Below are positions 1-9,787 of a DNA stretch of 64,000 nt, in pieces (within the stretch, counting starts at the first letter, position 1; every line of letters starts with the position of its first letter). This DNA comes from Leishmania mexicana MHOM/GT/2001/U1103 (taxonomy: Eukaryota > Euglenozoa > Kinetoplastea > Trypanosomatida > Trypanosomatidae): positions 1,094,084 through 1,158,083 of the forward strand of contig NC_018338.1 in assembly GCF_000234665.1 (NCBI RefSeq), given 5' to 3'. The position numbers and the translations under genes were made by a program. The notes beneath the pieces were generated by a model. That model worked only from the letters and a program-made list of their open reading frames with translations, did not search any database and had not been told where the DNA came from.

Positions 1-115
1 GGTCATCTGCTCCCTAGCACCGGCCGAGCAGAGCAGGATAAAAGGAGGGAAAACTCTCGGGAAGGAGCCTGCTCGTAGATGCCAGCGTCACCGAAACAGG
101 TCTTTCCAACAGTGC
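1..115. other. Intergenic edge
   Basis: Non-coding sequence beyond the stop codon of the SpoU-type methyltransferase gene. It would be the start of that gene's 3' UTR. No other signal is seen. Confidence 0.5.
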
Positions 116-1939
116 TCATCTCGGTGGCCGTTGGTAGCTGCTGCTGATGTCGCGCTCGTGCGCCAGCGCGTCGCGGTCAAGTGACTGGCGGTACTCGTCA
201 ATAATGTTCGGTACCCAGTCCGGCATCGGCTTCGTCTTGGCGTCACGCAGTGGCACCCAAGGCGCCGCACGACGCTGCCGCTCGCGCCTCAACATTGCCC
301 GCACCCGTCGCTGCTCCGCTACCATCCAATGGTCGTAGTCGCTGCCGCGGCGACGTGCGAGCCGCCGCCAGCGCATGAACTCATTCGCCTCGTGCGCACG
401 ATCTTGCTGCTCCGCCTCATCGAGGTTGATGTCATCAGCGCTGACTCGCAGCCGGTTGACGCCAATGTCAACGGAGGCATGCTTCGCCTGCAAGTCTAAT
501 GTGGAGTGCTCCTGCTTCGTCTCCACCGGCAGGTAATCCCAGTTGCCCCGCGGGCGGAGGGTATAGAGCACGACTGACATAGATATGAGCAGATCGGACG
601 GCGTCTCGCTTGGAGAAGGGAGGCTGTCGAGAAGAAGCCGCGTGCTTCGCCGCGACAATCTCCTTTCCAGACGACGAAGCATGTTCCGCTTGTGGTTCGG
701 GCCGGCAAAGAGAATGTAGCCGCTTTGTGCATCGTCCTCAGCGCTGGACGCGCCGGTGAAGCGGTCGAGGCAGAAGTCCGAAAGTAACTCCTCTCTCGCC
801 TCGGAGACACCGGCGAGGCCGCGCGACGACGATGCCGCGTAGGAGGAGTCGGGCCGCCGCGGTGCCGGAAGAGGCACGGGCGCCGCCCCCACCACACTAG
901 ACCGAAAGACGCGTCCAACAGACGCCTCCGACGAGGAGACAAACCCTGTCTGAATGCCGGCACTCTCACCATCCACGTCGGCAGCGTCTGCCTGTGCGGT
1001 ATAGCAGAGCGGCAGAAGGTTGTTGCGCTCGACAACGTGATTTAGCAAGCCATACACGTCGTCGCCGTCCTCCTCCTTCAACGTGTAGATTGGGACGGAG
1101 GTTTGAAAGTGCGCCCCGCGGGCAGCGCGAATGACGCGGTGGTCGTACAGGTCAGCGCAGTGATTTGTCGCGATGATCGCGTCGTACTGATACCCCGAGG
1201 CAGTGCGGAGGAGGGTGCCTAGCACACCAGGGTCCTCGACGTTGTCGAGGACAAGCACACGGTTAAGGCGCTGGTGATTTGCTATGAGCTGCTCCTTCAT
1301 CGGTGGCGTTGGGATCTCAAAGTCACCAACGTAGCCGTCTGAGCCCGGGTTGACGGCAGCTGACACAGACCTGTCAACAAGCACGACGTCCGTTTTCCGG
1401 CGGTCATGGAGCAACTCCGGGATCGCTTTGCCGCGCTCTACCATCAGGTGACGTGGCCTGTGTCCGGCGCGGCACAGCTCCTCGATCATAGCCCGTCCAC
1501 CGATGACGAGCATCTGCCGTGCTTGTCGGTACTTCTCGTTAGTGCTGAGCTTCACAAAGTGCTGCACCAACGCGTGATTCACGTCGTCGATGACTGTTCC
1601 CTCCCAGAGCACCTCCTGCTGCATTTGGAGCAGCAGCGCCTTCTGGGCCTGCTTCTTGAGATCCTCTGCCGAAAGGCCAGCAGAGGTCGACGAGGAAGAC
1701 GCAGAGGCGGCGGCGCAGCTCGCTCGTATCGGTATAGTGACGTTGCGCTGCGACGGATCCTTGGGTGCGAGCGGGTGACGGTAGGCGGACTTGCTCATCC
1801 GGGCGACGGTGCGCTGCTCCCCAATGGAGGACTGGAAGCGGCGAGCTGTGCATAGCCTCGATACCCCGACTACGGTGCAGCGCCTGATGTGATCATCCTG
1901 CGAGACGATGCCCGGTAAAGAATGTGCGTATCGTTTCAT
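116..1939 (-). CDS. SpoU-family RNA 2'-O-ribose methyltransferase, probably mitochondrial
   Basis: A 607-residue protein. Residues about 135-165 (RQARQMLVIGGRAMIEELCR) resemble the SpoU substrate-binding domain. The segment at about 230-260 contains NVEDPGVLGTLLRTA, the SpoU/TrmH motif 1 with its conserved Asn and Arg, followed by a Rossmann-type stretch. Motif 2 is weakly kept (YILFAGPNHK) and motif 3 may be SMSVVLYTLRP. Known members of this SPOUT family transfer a methyl group from S-adenosylmethionine to a ribose 2'-OH in rRNA or tRNA. An insert of about 130 residues separates the motifs, and a basic tail follows. The in-frame TTG 14 codons upstream is not a credible start; the ATG begins MKRYAHSLPG and leads into a basic stretch compatible with mitochondrial import. 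The target RNA cannot be told from sequence, and the loose motif 2 leaves some doubt about activity. Confidence 0.8.
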   Translation of the reverse strand: MKRYAHSLPGIVSQDDHIRRCTVVGVSRLCTARRFQSSIGEQRTVARMSKSAYRHPLAPKDPSQRNVTIPIRASCAAASASSSSTSAGLSAEDLKKQAQKALLLQMQQEVLWEGTVIDDVNHALVQHFVKLSTNEKYRQARQMLVIGGRAMIEELCRAGHRPRHLMVERGKAIPELLHDRRKTDVVLVDRSVSAAVNPGSDGYVGDFEIPTPPMKEQLIANHQRLNRVLVLDNVEDPGVLGTLLRTASGYQYDAIIATNHCADLYDHRVIRAARGAHFQTSVPIYTLKEEDGDDVYGLLNHVVERNNLLPLCYTAQADAADVDGESAGIQTGFVSSSEASVGRVFRSSVVGAAPVPLPAPRRPDSSYAASSSRGLAGVSEAREELLSDFCLDRFTGASSAEDDAQSGYILFAGPNHKRNMLRRLERRLSRRSTRLLLDSLPSPSETPSDLLISMSVVLYTLRPRGNWDYLPVETKQEHSTLDLQAKHASVDIGVNRLRVSADDINLDEAEQQDRAHEANEFMRWRRLARRRGSDYDHWMVAEQRRVRAMLRRERQRRAAPWVPLRDAKTKPMPDWVPNIIDEYRQSLDRDALAHERDISSSYQRPPR

Positions 1940-2866
1940 GACGACGGACCAGTAACTCACTCTATGTTCTCCACGCTTCAACGACTTGATGCCCTATGAG
2001 ACTCGATCGAGGGAAGCGAGCGACCGACGGAAGAAATACACAAGAGGGAGTCGGTGCGCCAGAGAGGGCGACGGCGACGAAACAATAACACAAAAAAAAA
2101 ACGGGACGTGCGAAAGGGAAGGGCGTGAGGTTGTTCATTGGAAAGTGGGGAGGCTAACGCATTCCTTCTCGGCACAGCCAGAATCTCGTCAAGCTCGCAG
2201 CTTCCTGCCCCTTCCTCATGCATTTCGCGCGCAGAGGAGAGAGGAAAAGAGCGGGGTACGCACCGCAGCGAAAGGCCTGCTGCCTTTTTTTTCGAGCTTT
2301 CAGCACATCTTCCGCAGATTCATAACAACTCTGGAGAGCATAAGGGATGCATGCAGACCCACCGACCGGTGAAAAACACCCGCCTCTCCACGGTAGCTTC
2401 AAGGCTTGCTGGTGTCATGCGAGCGACCGCCTCTCAAACAGACGAGAGGTGTGGAAGACGACGCTCTGGCAATCCAAGTATACAAAAAAAATAGGAAGGG
2501 CGGAACGACAAGAATACACGCGACGGGTGTTCCTAACGATAGTGTACATGAAAGGGACGACAAAAGAAAAAAAACTACACGAGCATCGTACAGACACGCG
2601 AGTGGGAACGGAGGGGGGAGGAGGGCGAGACGCGCAGGTGTCAGTTGGTCCTGTGCCTTCGACATAATTCGCTCGTGTTCGCCTATTTTTCCTTTGCGTG
2701 TGCACCAAAAGCCTCCTGTGAGCCCCTCACAAAGGCTTCGTTCACATCAAAACCGGCGCACCGTTACGCACAGATTGAAGACTAAACGGAGGAATTTGCT
2801 GCAACACACATCACGCACGGAGGGGCAGATATGCCCGCGGGTCTCAGGCCCCCTTATGCACTCTTG
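1940..2866. other. Intergenic spacer
   Basis: Holds the 5' region of the methyltransferase gene (a minus-strand pyrimidine-rich stretch near 2010-2040) and the presumed 3' UTR of the cyclase-like gene. It contains purine-rich runs on the plus strand and no convincing coding frame. Confidence 0.5.
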
Positions 2867-5674
2867 CTAGAAGGGGCCCCGTAGCTCCTTGGTGTAAGCA
2901 TTCTTGTCCAGAATCCTGGATATCTGCAAGGCAGCGTAGATCATGGGTAGCGGTATCTGCACCACGAGGGCGTGTGCCTCCTCCTTCACGGATGCCCCGT
3001 CGAAGTGCTCGCGCAAGAACTCCAAAAAGTACGGAAAAATGGCGTCTGTTGAGTCGCTGCCGTCCTCCTGTAGCGTTAACCGAGGGCAGGCCGAAGCGCG
3101 GCGTGACGACATCTCCGTCTCGTCGATCATCGACAGCACACAGCGCACCTCAAAACGAATGAGACACCGCTGCTCCTGCTGCGAAACCTCGCCGGTCTCC
3201 CTCTTTGTGAGGGCATGGCTGCCGTAGGGACCACTGATGTCGTAGTACGAGCTGTTCTCGTCGTGAAGCCACGCAGGGCTACGGTACTTGTCCAGCACAC
3301 CACGCCGCCTCGCCACCACCTTCTTGCCCGTTCCGTCGTCGGTCGTATCAACGACTGGGGTTTTAGGCGGCTCCACTTCCGTGCAGTAGAAGTACGGGCC
3401 GGTAATGGGGGGGTGGTTGCTTGCGTAGACGACGGAGCCGACAAATTGCGCGTCTGGGTAGCTTGATCGGGTATTGTCAGCGTCGTTGTACTGACCTTGG
3501 TAGGCGGCGATCTTCAGCGGGCCCTCTGTCACACTACACCGCATGGCAAGCGCGACCGGTTCGCCTAGGCGCGTCAAAACACGCTGGAAGAAGCAGATGC
3601 TGCTCGCCAAGGCAGCTGTGGTAGAGAGGAAAGTACTCTCAAAAGAGGCGCCACCGTCGCCGACGCCGATGAGCAGGCCATAGTGGTCCTCGAGAGAGTA
3701 GCGATGCACCTCGCGCAGCACCGAAATGATGTTCGGGTTGTCGGCCTGCTCGGGGTTCAAAGCAAACTGGTGGCGCACATATGCGCCGGTGGTCGGCGTC
3801 GTCGACGGGGGCCTCGGGATGCACTCGGTGAAGAAGGAGGAGCGCATGCCACGCGGCAGGCAGTGCATAAAGTGTGGAACGTGGAAGAGCTGCGGGTACG
3901 GGTTGGCNNNNNNNNNNNNNNNNNNNNNNNNNNNNNNNNNNNNNNNNNNNNNNNNNNNNNNNNNNNNNNNNNNNNNNNNNNNNNNNNNNNNNNNNNNNNN
4001 NNNNNNNTGCAGTAGAGTACGGGGCCGGTAATGGGGGGGGTGGTTGCTTGCGTAGACGACGGAGCCGACAAATTGCGCGTCTGGGTAGCTTGATCGGGTA
4101 TTGTCAGCGTCGTTGTACTGACCTTGGTAGGCGGCGATCTTCAGCGGGCCCTCTGTCACACTACACCGCATGGCAAGCGCGACCGGTTCGCCTAGGCGCG
4201 TCAAAACACGCTGGAAGAAGCAGATGCTGCTCGCCAAGGCAGCTGTGGTAGAGAGGAAAGTACTCTCAAAAGAGGCGCCACCGTCGCCGACGCCGATGAG
4301 CAGGCCATAGTGGTCCTCGAGAGAGTAGCGATGCACCTCGCGCAGCACCGAAATGATGTTCGGGTTGTCGGCCTGCTCGGGGTTCAAAGCAAACTGGTGG
4401 CGCACATATGCGCCGGTGGTCGGCGTCGTCGACGGGGGCCTCGGGATGCACTCGGTGAAGAAGGAGGAGCGCATGCCACGCGGCAGGCAGTGCATAAAGT
4501 GTGGAACGTGGAAGAGCTGCGGGTACGGGTTGGCGGAAAACTCGATGCGCGTATCAAAGGCAACGAATAGGTCGAGAAACCCGCTATGGGGGGTGTCATT
4601 GTATATCCGGAACTGCACCTTGCCGTGCTTAAAGCTGACCACTGGGACTGGTGGAATCTCCTCGGTGTTCTCGGCCCCGAAGCCAGTGATAGAGCTGGCG
4701 GCCTCCTCGGGGAGAATGGCATCCGAGAGGGAAAACACCGAGGTGCATGCGATGGACACACGATGCGCTCCATCGCCGACCACGCTAGCCCTCATCCCGC
4801 GACGCGGCAGCGCTGGGGTGGTGGTGCTACACCGCTTGATGGGCTGCCCGAAGGGATCTGCAGAGCTATTCTGGGAGCGTATGTAGGCCTTCAGGTCGAC
4901 AATATGGGACAGATAGGGAACCTTCTCCCCAATCACCTGCGCGGAGAGGTCCACCGAGAACTCGACAAAGGCGCCGCAAAACGGTGCTGATAGGAGGTAG
5001 CGTCCATTTGGCAGGTGCGCCGTAAACGCGAAACCGGCCTGCGCTGGGCAGAAGAACGACTCCAGACGTCGCCGACTCGCCTCCTCGGTGTAGTAAAGGC
5101 GGTGGTGTTGGCGCTGGAAGAGCGAAGGCAGCTGCCCCAACTGGAAGAACACGGCGACGTTCTTCAGTTCATTGACCTCAGTGCGATCGGTGCACATCGG
5201 GCAGCGAAATGCGTTCGTCGAGTGAAACGTGCCAAGGAAAGAGATGTCGTTGACGGAGCGGAAGTGCGCAACGTCGCAGCCGCACGACCGGCAAGTGATG
5301 ACGAAGTGGAGGGACATCCACGACTGCTGCACAGCGAGAAGCAGCTGCGCCGTCACCACCTCGATCGGCACTTTGAATAGCGCCGCCAGCGCGAGCGGGT
5401 TCCATAGAGTGAAGGCGTTATAGAAGGGACGCTGCTCATTGCACGCCTTCACAATCGCTTGGTCCACAAGCGCGAGCTCTTTCTGCGCGATGCGGCCCGT
5501 CCGGGGCACGGAGAAGAAGGTTTGGTGATTGAAAGGGGAGCACGAGTCCAGGAACGGGTCACAGAAGGCCTCCAGCGCGACCCAAAAGTTCCTGTCCAGT
5601 TGATCATGGGGCAACGAGGTCCACAGACGGTGAAGCGTTGCCTTGTCTATCCGTGAAGTCGCCGGAAAGCGCAT
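2867..5674 (-). CDS. Adenylate-cyclase-like protein with a DUF5939-like region; reading frame interrupted by an assembly gap
   Basis: Unnamed conserved-type protein. The N-terminal half has four cysteines in two CxxC pairs (residues 128/131 and 158/161) after a WNPLALAALFKVPIE helix, then a beta-rich stretch with FFCPAQAGFAFTAHLPNGRY. This order resembles, from memory, the DUF5939 region that precedes the catalytic domain of some bacterial class III adenylate cyclases. It is followed by a segment (EDHYGLLIGVGDGGASF, later ALAMRCSVTEGPLKIAAYQG, then FVGSVVYAS) that parallels the cyclase core but lacks the first metal-binding Asp motif. The start at 5674 (MRFPATSRID) lies just below a minus-strand polypyrimidine tract and an AG at 5689-5690. 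A 100-N gap lies inside the gene and 487 bases are repeated exactly on both sides of it. Collapsing the repeat keeps frame and gives about 726 residues. Cyclase ancestry is inference; enzymatic activity is doubtful. Confidence 0.75.
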   Translation of the reverse strand: MRFPATSRIDKATLHRLWTSLPHDQLDRNFWVALEAFCDPFLDSCSPFNHQTFFSVPRTGRIAQKELALVDQAIVKACNEQRPFYNAFTLWNPLALAALFKVPIEVVTAQLLLAVQQSWMSLHFVITCRSCGCDVAHFRSVNDISFLGTFHSTNAFRCPMCTDRTEVNELKNVAVFFQLGQLPSLFQRQHHRLYYTEEASRRRLESFFCPAQAGFAFTAHLPNGRYLLSAPFCGAFVEFSVDLSAQVIGEKVPYLSHIVDLKAYIRSQNSSADPFGQPIKRCSTTTPALPRRGMRASVVGDGAHRVSIACTSVFSLSDAILPEEAASSITGFGAENTEEIPPVPVVSFKHGKVQFRIYNDTPHSGFLDLFVAFDTRIEFSANPYPQLFHVPHFMHCLPRGMRSSFFTECIPRPPSTTPTTGAYVRHQFALNPEQADNPNIISVLREVHRYSLEDHYGLLIGVGDGGASFESTFLSTTAALASSICFFQRVLTRLGEPVALAMRCSVTEGPLKIAAYQGQYNDADNTRSSYPDAQFVGSVVYASNHPPHYRPRTLLXXXXXXXXXXXXXXXXXXXXXXXXXXXXXXXXXXANPYPQLFHVPHFMHCLPRGMRSSFFTECIPRPPSTTPTTGAYVRHQFALNPEQADNPNIISVLREVHRYSLEDHYGLLIGVGDGGASFESTFLSTTAALASSICFFQRVLTRLGEPVALAMRCSVTEGPLKIAAYQGQYNDADNTRSSYPDAQFVGSVVYASNHPPITGPYFYCTEVEPPKTPVVDTTDDGTGKKVVARRRGVLDKYRSPAWLHDENSSYYDISGPYGSHALTKRETGEVSQQEQRCLIRFEVRCVLSMIDETEMSSRRASACPRLTLQEDGSDSTDAIFPYFLEFLREHFDGASVKEEAHALVVQIPLPMIYAALQISRILDKNAYTKELRGPF
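3421..3907. repeat. Copy 1 of a 487-bp exact repeat flanking an assembly gap
   Basis: Identical to 4048-4534 at an offset of 627 bases, which is exactly 209 codons. The match continues left for about 40 bases with small indels in a G run and nearby. This is most simply a false duplication made where two overlapping contig ends were scaffolded without being merged. Confidence 0.9.
3908..4007. other. Assembly gap of 100 N
   Basis: Exactly 100 undefined bases inside the cyclase-like gene. The round size suggests a placeholder rather than a measured gap, and the flanks duplicate each other. Confidence 0.99.
4048..4534. repeat. Copy 2 of the 487-bp exact repeat flanking the gap
   Basis: Identical to 3421-3907. 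Its outer end (4008-4047) carries an extra G in a homopolymer and a missing A relative to copy 1, which shifts the frame after the SNHPP stretch. This is what an error-prone contig end would look like. Confidence 0.9.
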
Positions 5675-6551
5675 TACCAGAGGATGCGCTATATACAAGG
5701 GAGGAGAGAGGTCACGAAGGGAGAGAGGAAGCGAAGGAGAAGGGGGAAGATGACCCGAAGGAAGAGAACAGTGTTGCCTCTTCCGCGTTGCCACCAGACC
5801 ATGTGAGGGAGGAATAAGGAGCAGCAGCAGCAACATCAAGACGACACCGGTTCAGGTGACAGGCAGTGCGTCGCGCGCGTGTTGGAGAGGACCACAAGGA
5901 GGAGGTTGAAGAAGAGGGAAGCAGAGATGAGTGGGCGCGTGCGTGGTGCACGTAAGGTAAGAAACGTCCACACCACGTCGAAGTGGAACATGATAGCCAG
6001 CAGATGCGGCCTACTGACAGCCTCAAAAAGGGCACCACCGATGGTGAAAACATTCGCGTTAATCGCCGCTGTTTCAGCAAACGGGTCCGTCGTGCGTCCC
6101 CTTGCCTGAACTACCCCCGCACATGCACAAGTAACGCAGCGGAGGAGAGGGTGAATGCAAACGCAAGACTCGCACGTGCTGCCCAGTTATGCGGGCGCGC
6201 GTTGGGGCGAGAAAGCGTTCTTCCTTTGGATCTCTTGTGCGTTTTCCGTTTCGTCTTGCCTATTTCTGAAGAGCGAAGACACCCTTTTATGGCGGTGAAC
6301 GCCTAGTCTCAGTTTTGAGGTTGTGGTGGCTTTTGCGATTCATGCACCTCGACACCCTTGTAGCTAGTGCGCCGCTATGTACATCACGGCAGAGACTTTG
6401 AGGAGAGTGGTCTGTCTGACTAACAAGAGCGTCATCGCCAAAGATTTTCTTTGCGCCTCTTCCCCGCCATTGTAGGCGGGGGTTGATCACTGTTTTCTTA
6501 TCACTCCGCGTGCATGCACACGGTCAAGCACCAAGACATGTATGCTCCAGA
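5675..6551. other. Intergenic spacer
   Basis: Contains the pyrimidine-rich splice signal of the cyclase-like gene (minus strand, about 5690-5770) and the presumed 3' UTR of the dynein light chain gene. An in-frame extension of the cyclase-like gene toward 5836 is open but proline/leucine/serine-rich, and is better read as translated polypyrimidine tract. No gene is seen. Confidence 0.5.
5689..5690 (-). promoter_or_regulatory. Candidate spliced-leader acceptor AG for the cyclase-like gene
   Basis: On the minus strand a long C/T-rich tract (about 5695-5770) ends in TATATAG, 14 bases before the ATG at 5674. This supports that ATG over upstream in-frame starts. Confidence 0.6.
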
Positions 6552-6923
6552 TCAGTATTGGTAAACACCGAAGACCGTCACCGCCGCAAACAGGTGTTTG
6601 CTCACGTACACCTCTTCAAAGTAATTGTCCGTATCGGAGTCCCAAAACATCTTGCACCCCGTCCGCATACCCTCACCACGCTGCTCGCCAATCATGCAGT
6701 GCACAATGATCTTGTAGCGCTCCAGATCTTTCGAGCGAATCTTGTCGCGCACAGTGTCAGCTATCTCCTTGCTAATGCTCTGGATCTCATCGGCGTTGTA
6801 CTCCTGGTCCTCCAGGCGACTCTCGAGTACCGCCTTCGCAATCGGTTTCAGTTCATTCGGGCGGAACTTGTGGTGGTGGTCCGGCCGGAGAGAAAAGGTA
6901 GTGGCGTCAACTTCCCCTTGCAT
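6552..6923 (-). CDS. Tctex-type dynein light chain
   Basis: A 123-residue protein matching the Tctex1/Tctex2 fold. It begins FSLRPDHHHKFRPNELKPIA, continues with helices rich in charged residues, then RYKIIVHCMIGEQRGEG and CKMFWDSDTDNYFEEVYVSK, and ends with the family's characteristic hydrophobic strand LFAAVTVFGVYQY. Its size matches dynein light chains of the Tctex2/TCTEX1D2 group. These dimerise on the dynein intermediate chain, here presumably in axonemal or intraflagellar-transport dynein of the flagellum. The open frame extends to 7115 only from a GTG; the first ATG of the conserved part is at 6923 (MQGEVD). Which dynein it serves is not decidable from sequence. Confidence 0.88.
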   Translation of the reverse strand: MQGEVDATTFSLRPDHHHKFRPNELKPIAKAVLESRLEDQEYNADEIQSISKEIADTVRDKIRSKDLERYKIIVHCMIGEQRGEGMRTGCKMFWDSDTDNYFEEVYVSKHLFAAVTVFGVYQY

Positions 6924-8814
6924 CCTGGTGCGTTGTCTACTAGTTCGTCTTTCGGTTCCTCGCAGAGGCCAATGTATGCATATATGACCGATGTCAAAGC
7001 GGATATGCTTTGATGGCAAGGCGTATTCGTGAAGAGAAACGAGGGTCGGGGGCCAAGAAGCGGGAGGAGGTGACCATCCGAAGCAACGAGGTCGCAGCCC
7101 TCTCGGTATCGCCACACGGAAGAAGTACAGAAGGGGAGAGATGATGGGATGCGGAGCAGGTAAAAGGCTCCTTTTTTCGTGGACTGAGGGAGGGGGCGGC
7201 AGCAGATTGTCCCCGGCTCTCTGTCGTTACTGCAGGGCAAGAGACGCACCACGTTGAGGATTTGTGAGCCTCCCATCCACTCAAGAAGCTCTGCATGCCA
7301 GCTCACTTTTGTCTGTTTTCTGTTTGGTGGTCACACGAGACACCCTGGCGTTGTCCATGCCCTCGTACCGCCAGACACCGGTACTACACCCAACTTGTGC
7401 CGACCCTTGTCCGTGTGTCGTTGTTTGTCTGCGGTGCAGACGTATTCGGAGTCTACGTCAGAATAAGGCGGGAAGGGAGGAAGTCTGTGAAAGGAAGAGA
7501 TCCACGAGTGGGCAAAGGAGGGAAAACGCACACACACGCACACACGCACAACCTCCGCGTGGTACCAAACAAAAGGAAAACCAGAGGAAAGGAGAACAGC
7601 ACAGAAGCACTGACAAAGATCATGACCGCACCAAAGCTCTAAAAGCATCAGGACAATGGCAGCACCAGGCAGCGAGGGATTTGACAAAATAATTTTTAAA
7701 AGGCGCATGTCGCCGCAGCCTCCGTCATGCTCATCCCCCGGTCTCAGTGCACATTCGTCCACATCAGAAGCCAGACACGCAAGCACACACGCTTGAAAAC
7801 AAAGGAGGGGAAGGAGGAAATCATGGCCAGTGCGCCACAGAGAAGAAGGCTCGGAGAGAAAAGCGTCGCAGAGCTGATTTATCTCGGTGCCTGTCTGCCT
7901 GCGCCTCCCCCCGCCCCGCAACCCCGCTGGCACCTGCCGCAGCAACAAGGCAATATCAATGAGGAAGGAGAAGAGGAGGTGGGGTATAGATGTATATATC
8001 GATACACATCGATGCATCACGCACAATGTAGAAAAATATAAAAAACAAAAACAGGATGAACCAAGAAATGTTGCCCTCCCGGTGTTGTCGATTCTTTTCC
8101 GTTTGTCTTTTCAGCTGCGTGGCATGCAGATGCAGACCGTTCACTCTACCTTCATCGGTATATGTGGACGTGAACGCGCGCCCCTGCCCACTCAACGACC
8201 AACGGCATTTTAAAGCAGTAGGGGTAAGCCCACGCAACGGACGAAGGATGAACACACAATCGAGGCCTCAGATGCAGCGCTGCCCGCTGCAATACGCAAA
8301 TGGTAAGAGGAGATCCAAGGGACAGAGACGAGATATCGCGGAAGTCGGTGTAAAAAAAAACGCATGATGAAGGAGTGACATGTGCCGACGATCGCCGCAA
8401 ACCTTCACTTGTGTAGTCCTGTGGCGTTGATAGAGTACAGGACAGCAAGGTCGACCTTAATCAGCCGCTGTGCAGGAGGCGCACTGTGAAGTGTACGGCA
8501 GCGGTGACACTGGCTCAGCAGCGCCATCTTTGTGTTCTGTCATTCTTGCCGTATTCCACACGTGCGCGAACTAGCTGCCCTCACCACGCACCCATCGGGG
8601 GGGGGGAGCCTGCCAGTGAACATCGTCGAAGTTCGTCAGCGACTGGTCAAGGACATCGTCGTGTGGGGTTTAATCCCCAATCTGGGACGTCGCATAACAC
8701 GTTAAGAGCAGCTTGCGCTCCATATCACCTCAGAGGGCGCCGCAAAAGTCAACCCACGCCTTGCAAATCTCGCGATGAAGAAAGGGGGCCTCCGTGTTGG
8801 CCTGAAGGATGGCA
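6924..8814. other. Intergenic spacer, no supported gene
   Basis: Nearly 1.9 kb with CA-type repeats near 7530-7550, A-rich runs on the plus strand (about 8040, 8350), and no frame with trypanosomatid-like codon use. It includes the 5' region of the dynein light chain gene. Confidence 0.5.
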
Positions 8815-9787
8815 TCATGCCAGGAATCTGTGAACATTCATGACGAGGATGCAGCCGTTGTGAATCAGTATCGGCTCCTCCGTGTGGAGGTCCATCTCCT
8901 CCCTCCACACACACAAAAACAAAAACACACTAGCGGACAGTAGACTCAATACCCGAGCGATACCAGCTTCGATCGCCTCGTCATTCTGCGGACCACAGGG
9001 ACCGCAGCTACCCTTGTACCGGAACTCCTCAGCGCGGCCGCCGGGGTGGCAGCAAGTCCGCGCTCCATCCACAAAACGCACCTCCTTATTGGACGGCCCT
9101 TGACCATAGACGCGTGACACCACCATCTGAGGTGCAAGTGTCATACGATTATCTCTACGTACGCAGCTGAACCGCAGAAGACCGCAGTCGCAGAGTTTAG
9201 CGAAGCCGGTGTGCAGGGCGTTCGTGTCGTCCTCGATGACACTGGTGCAGTGCACTGACACAGAGTACAGAGTGCGAGGGCCGGCCATCAACTGTGAAAA
9301 CTTCTTTTCGGGGGTCTCTCCGACTTGAGGCAACGCGTGGGTGCGGCGGATCCAGGCACCTGATCACTGCGGCGATGGCAGCTGATGAAGCATGCCAGGA
9401 AAACCGCGTGCCTTACAATCGAGGAACGCGTGGAACTCTGTGAGGGTTCAGCCAAACGGTGACGAGAATATGCAGCAAGGTGGCTTGCGCGATGCCTCTG
9501 ACATACGTGACGTGCGCCGTTGACCGCGGGTATCGGATAACTTCTCGCGCTTTCAATCGTTGGAGAAAACGCGAAAAGACGCAGCACCACACCAATGACA
9601 CGATTTCCTCGTTCGAAAAGACGAGACGATGGGCCGCATACGCCCCCAGCAGAGGCATAGTCTCGTATGGGAATATGGTCGCTGCATTCGAAACCATCTG
9701 TCTCGCCCAAGGGGACACGCCGTGCAGGAGGTGGTTCCGCTCCCCACCCTTCCCCCACCTTATCCAGTGCGTGGCAAAGTGGGACAA
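8815..9787 (-). pseudogene. Degenerate gene of unknown family
   Basis: Two minus-strand open segments in different frames lie end to end and both use GC-rich third positions. The first (9787-9413) includes ATIFPYETMPLLGAYAAHR and RLKAREVIRYPRSTAHVTYV. The second continues below a TGA near 9360 and includes GETPEKKFSQLMAGPRTLYS, EVRFVDGARTCCHPGG and YKGSCGPCGPQNDEAIEAG. Neither has a convincing own start; the first opens with TTG, and the second has an internal ATG at 9288. I read this as one decayed gene with at least one frameshift and one stop. A short genuine 157-residue protein from 9288 is the alternative. I do not recognise the family. Confidence 0.4.
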
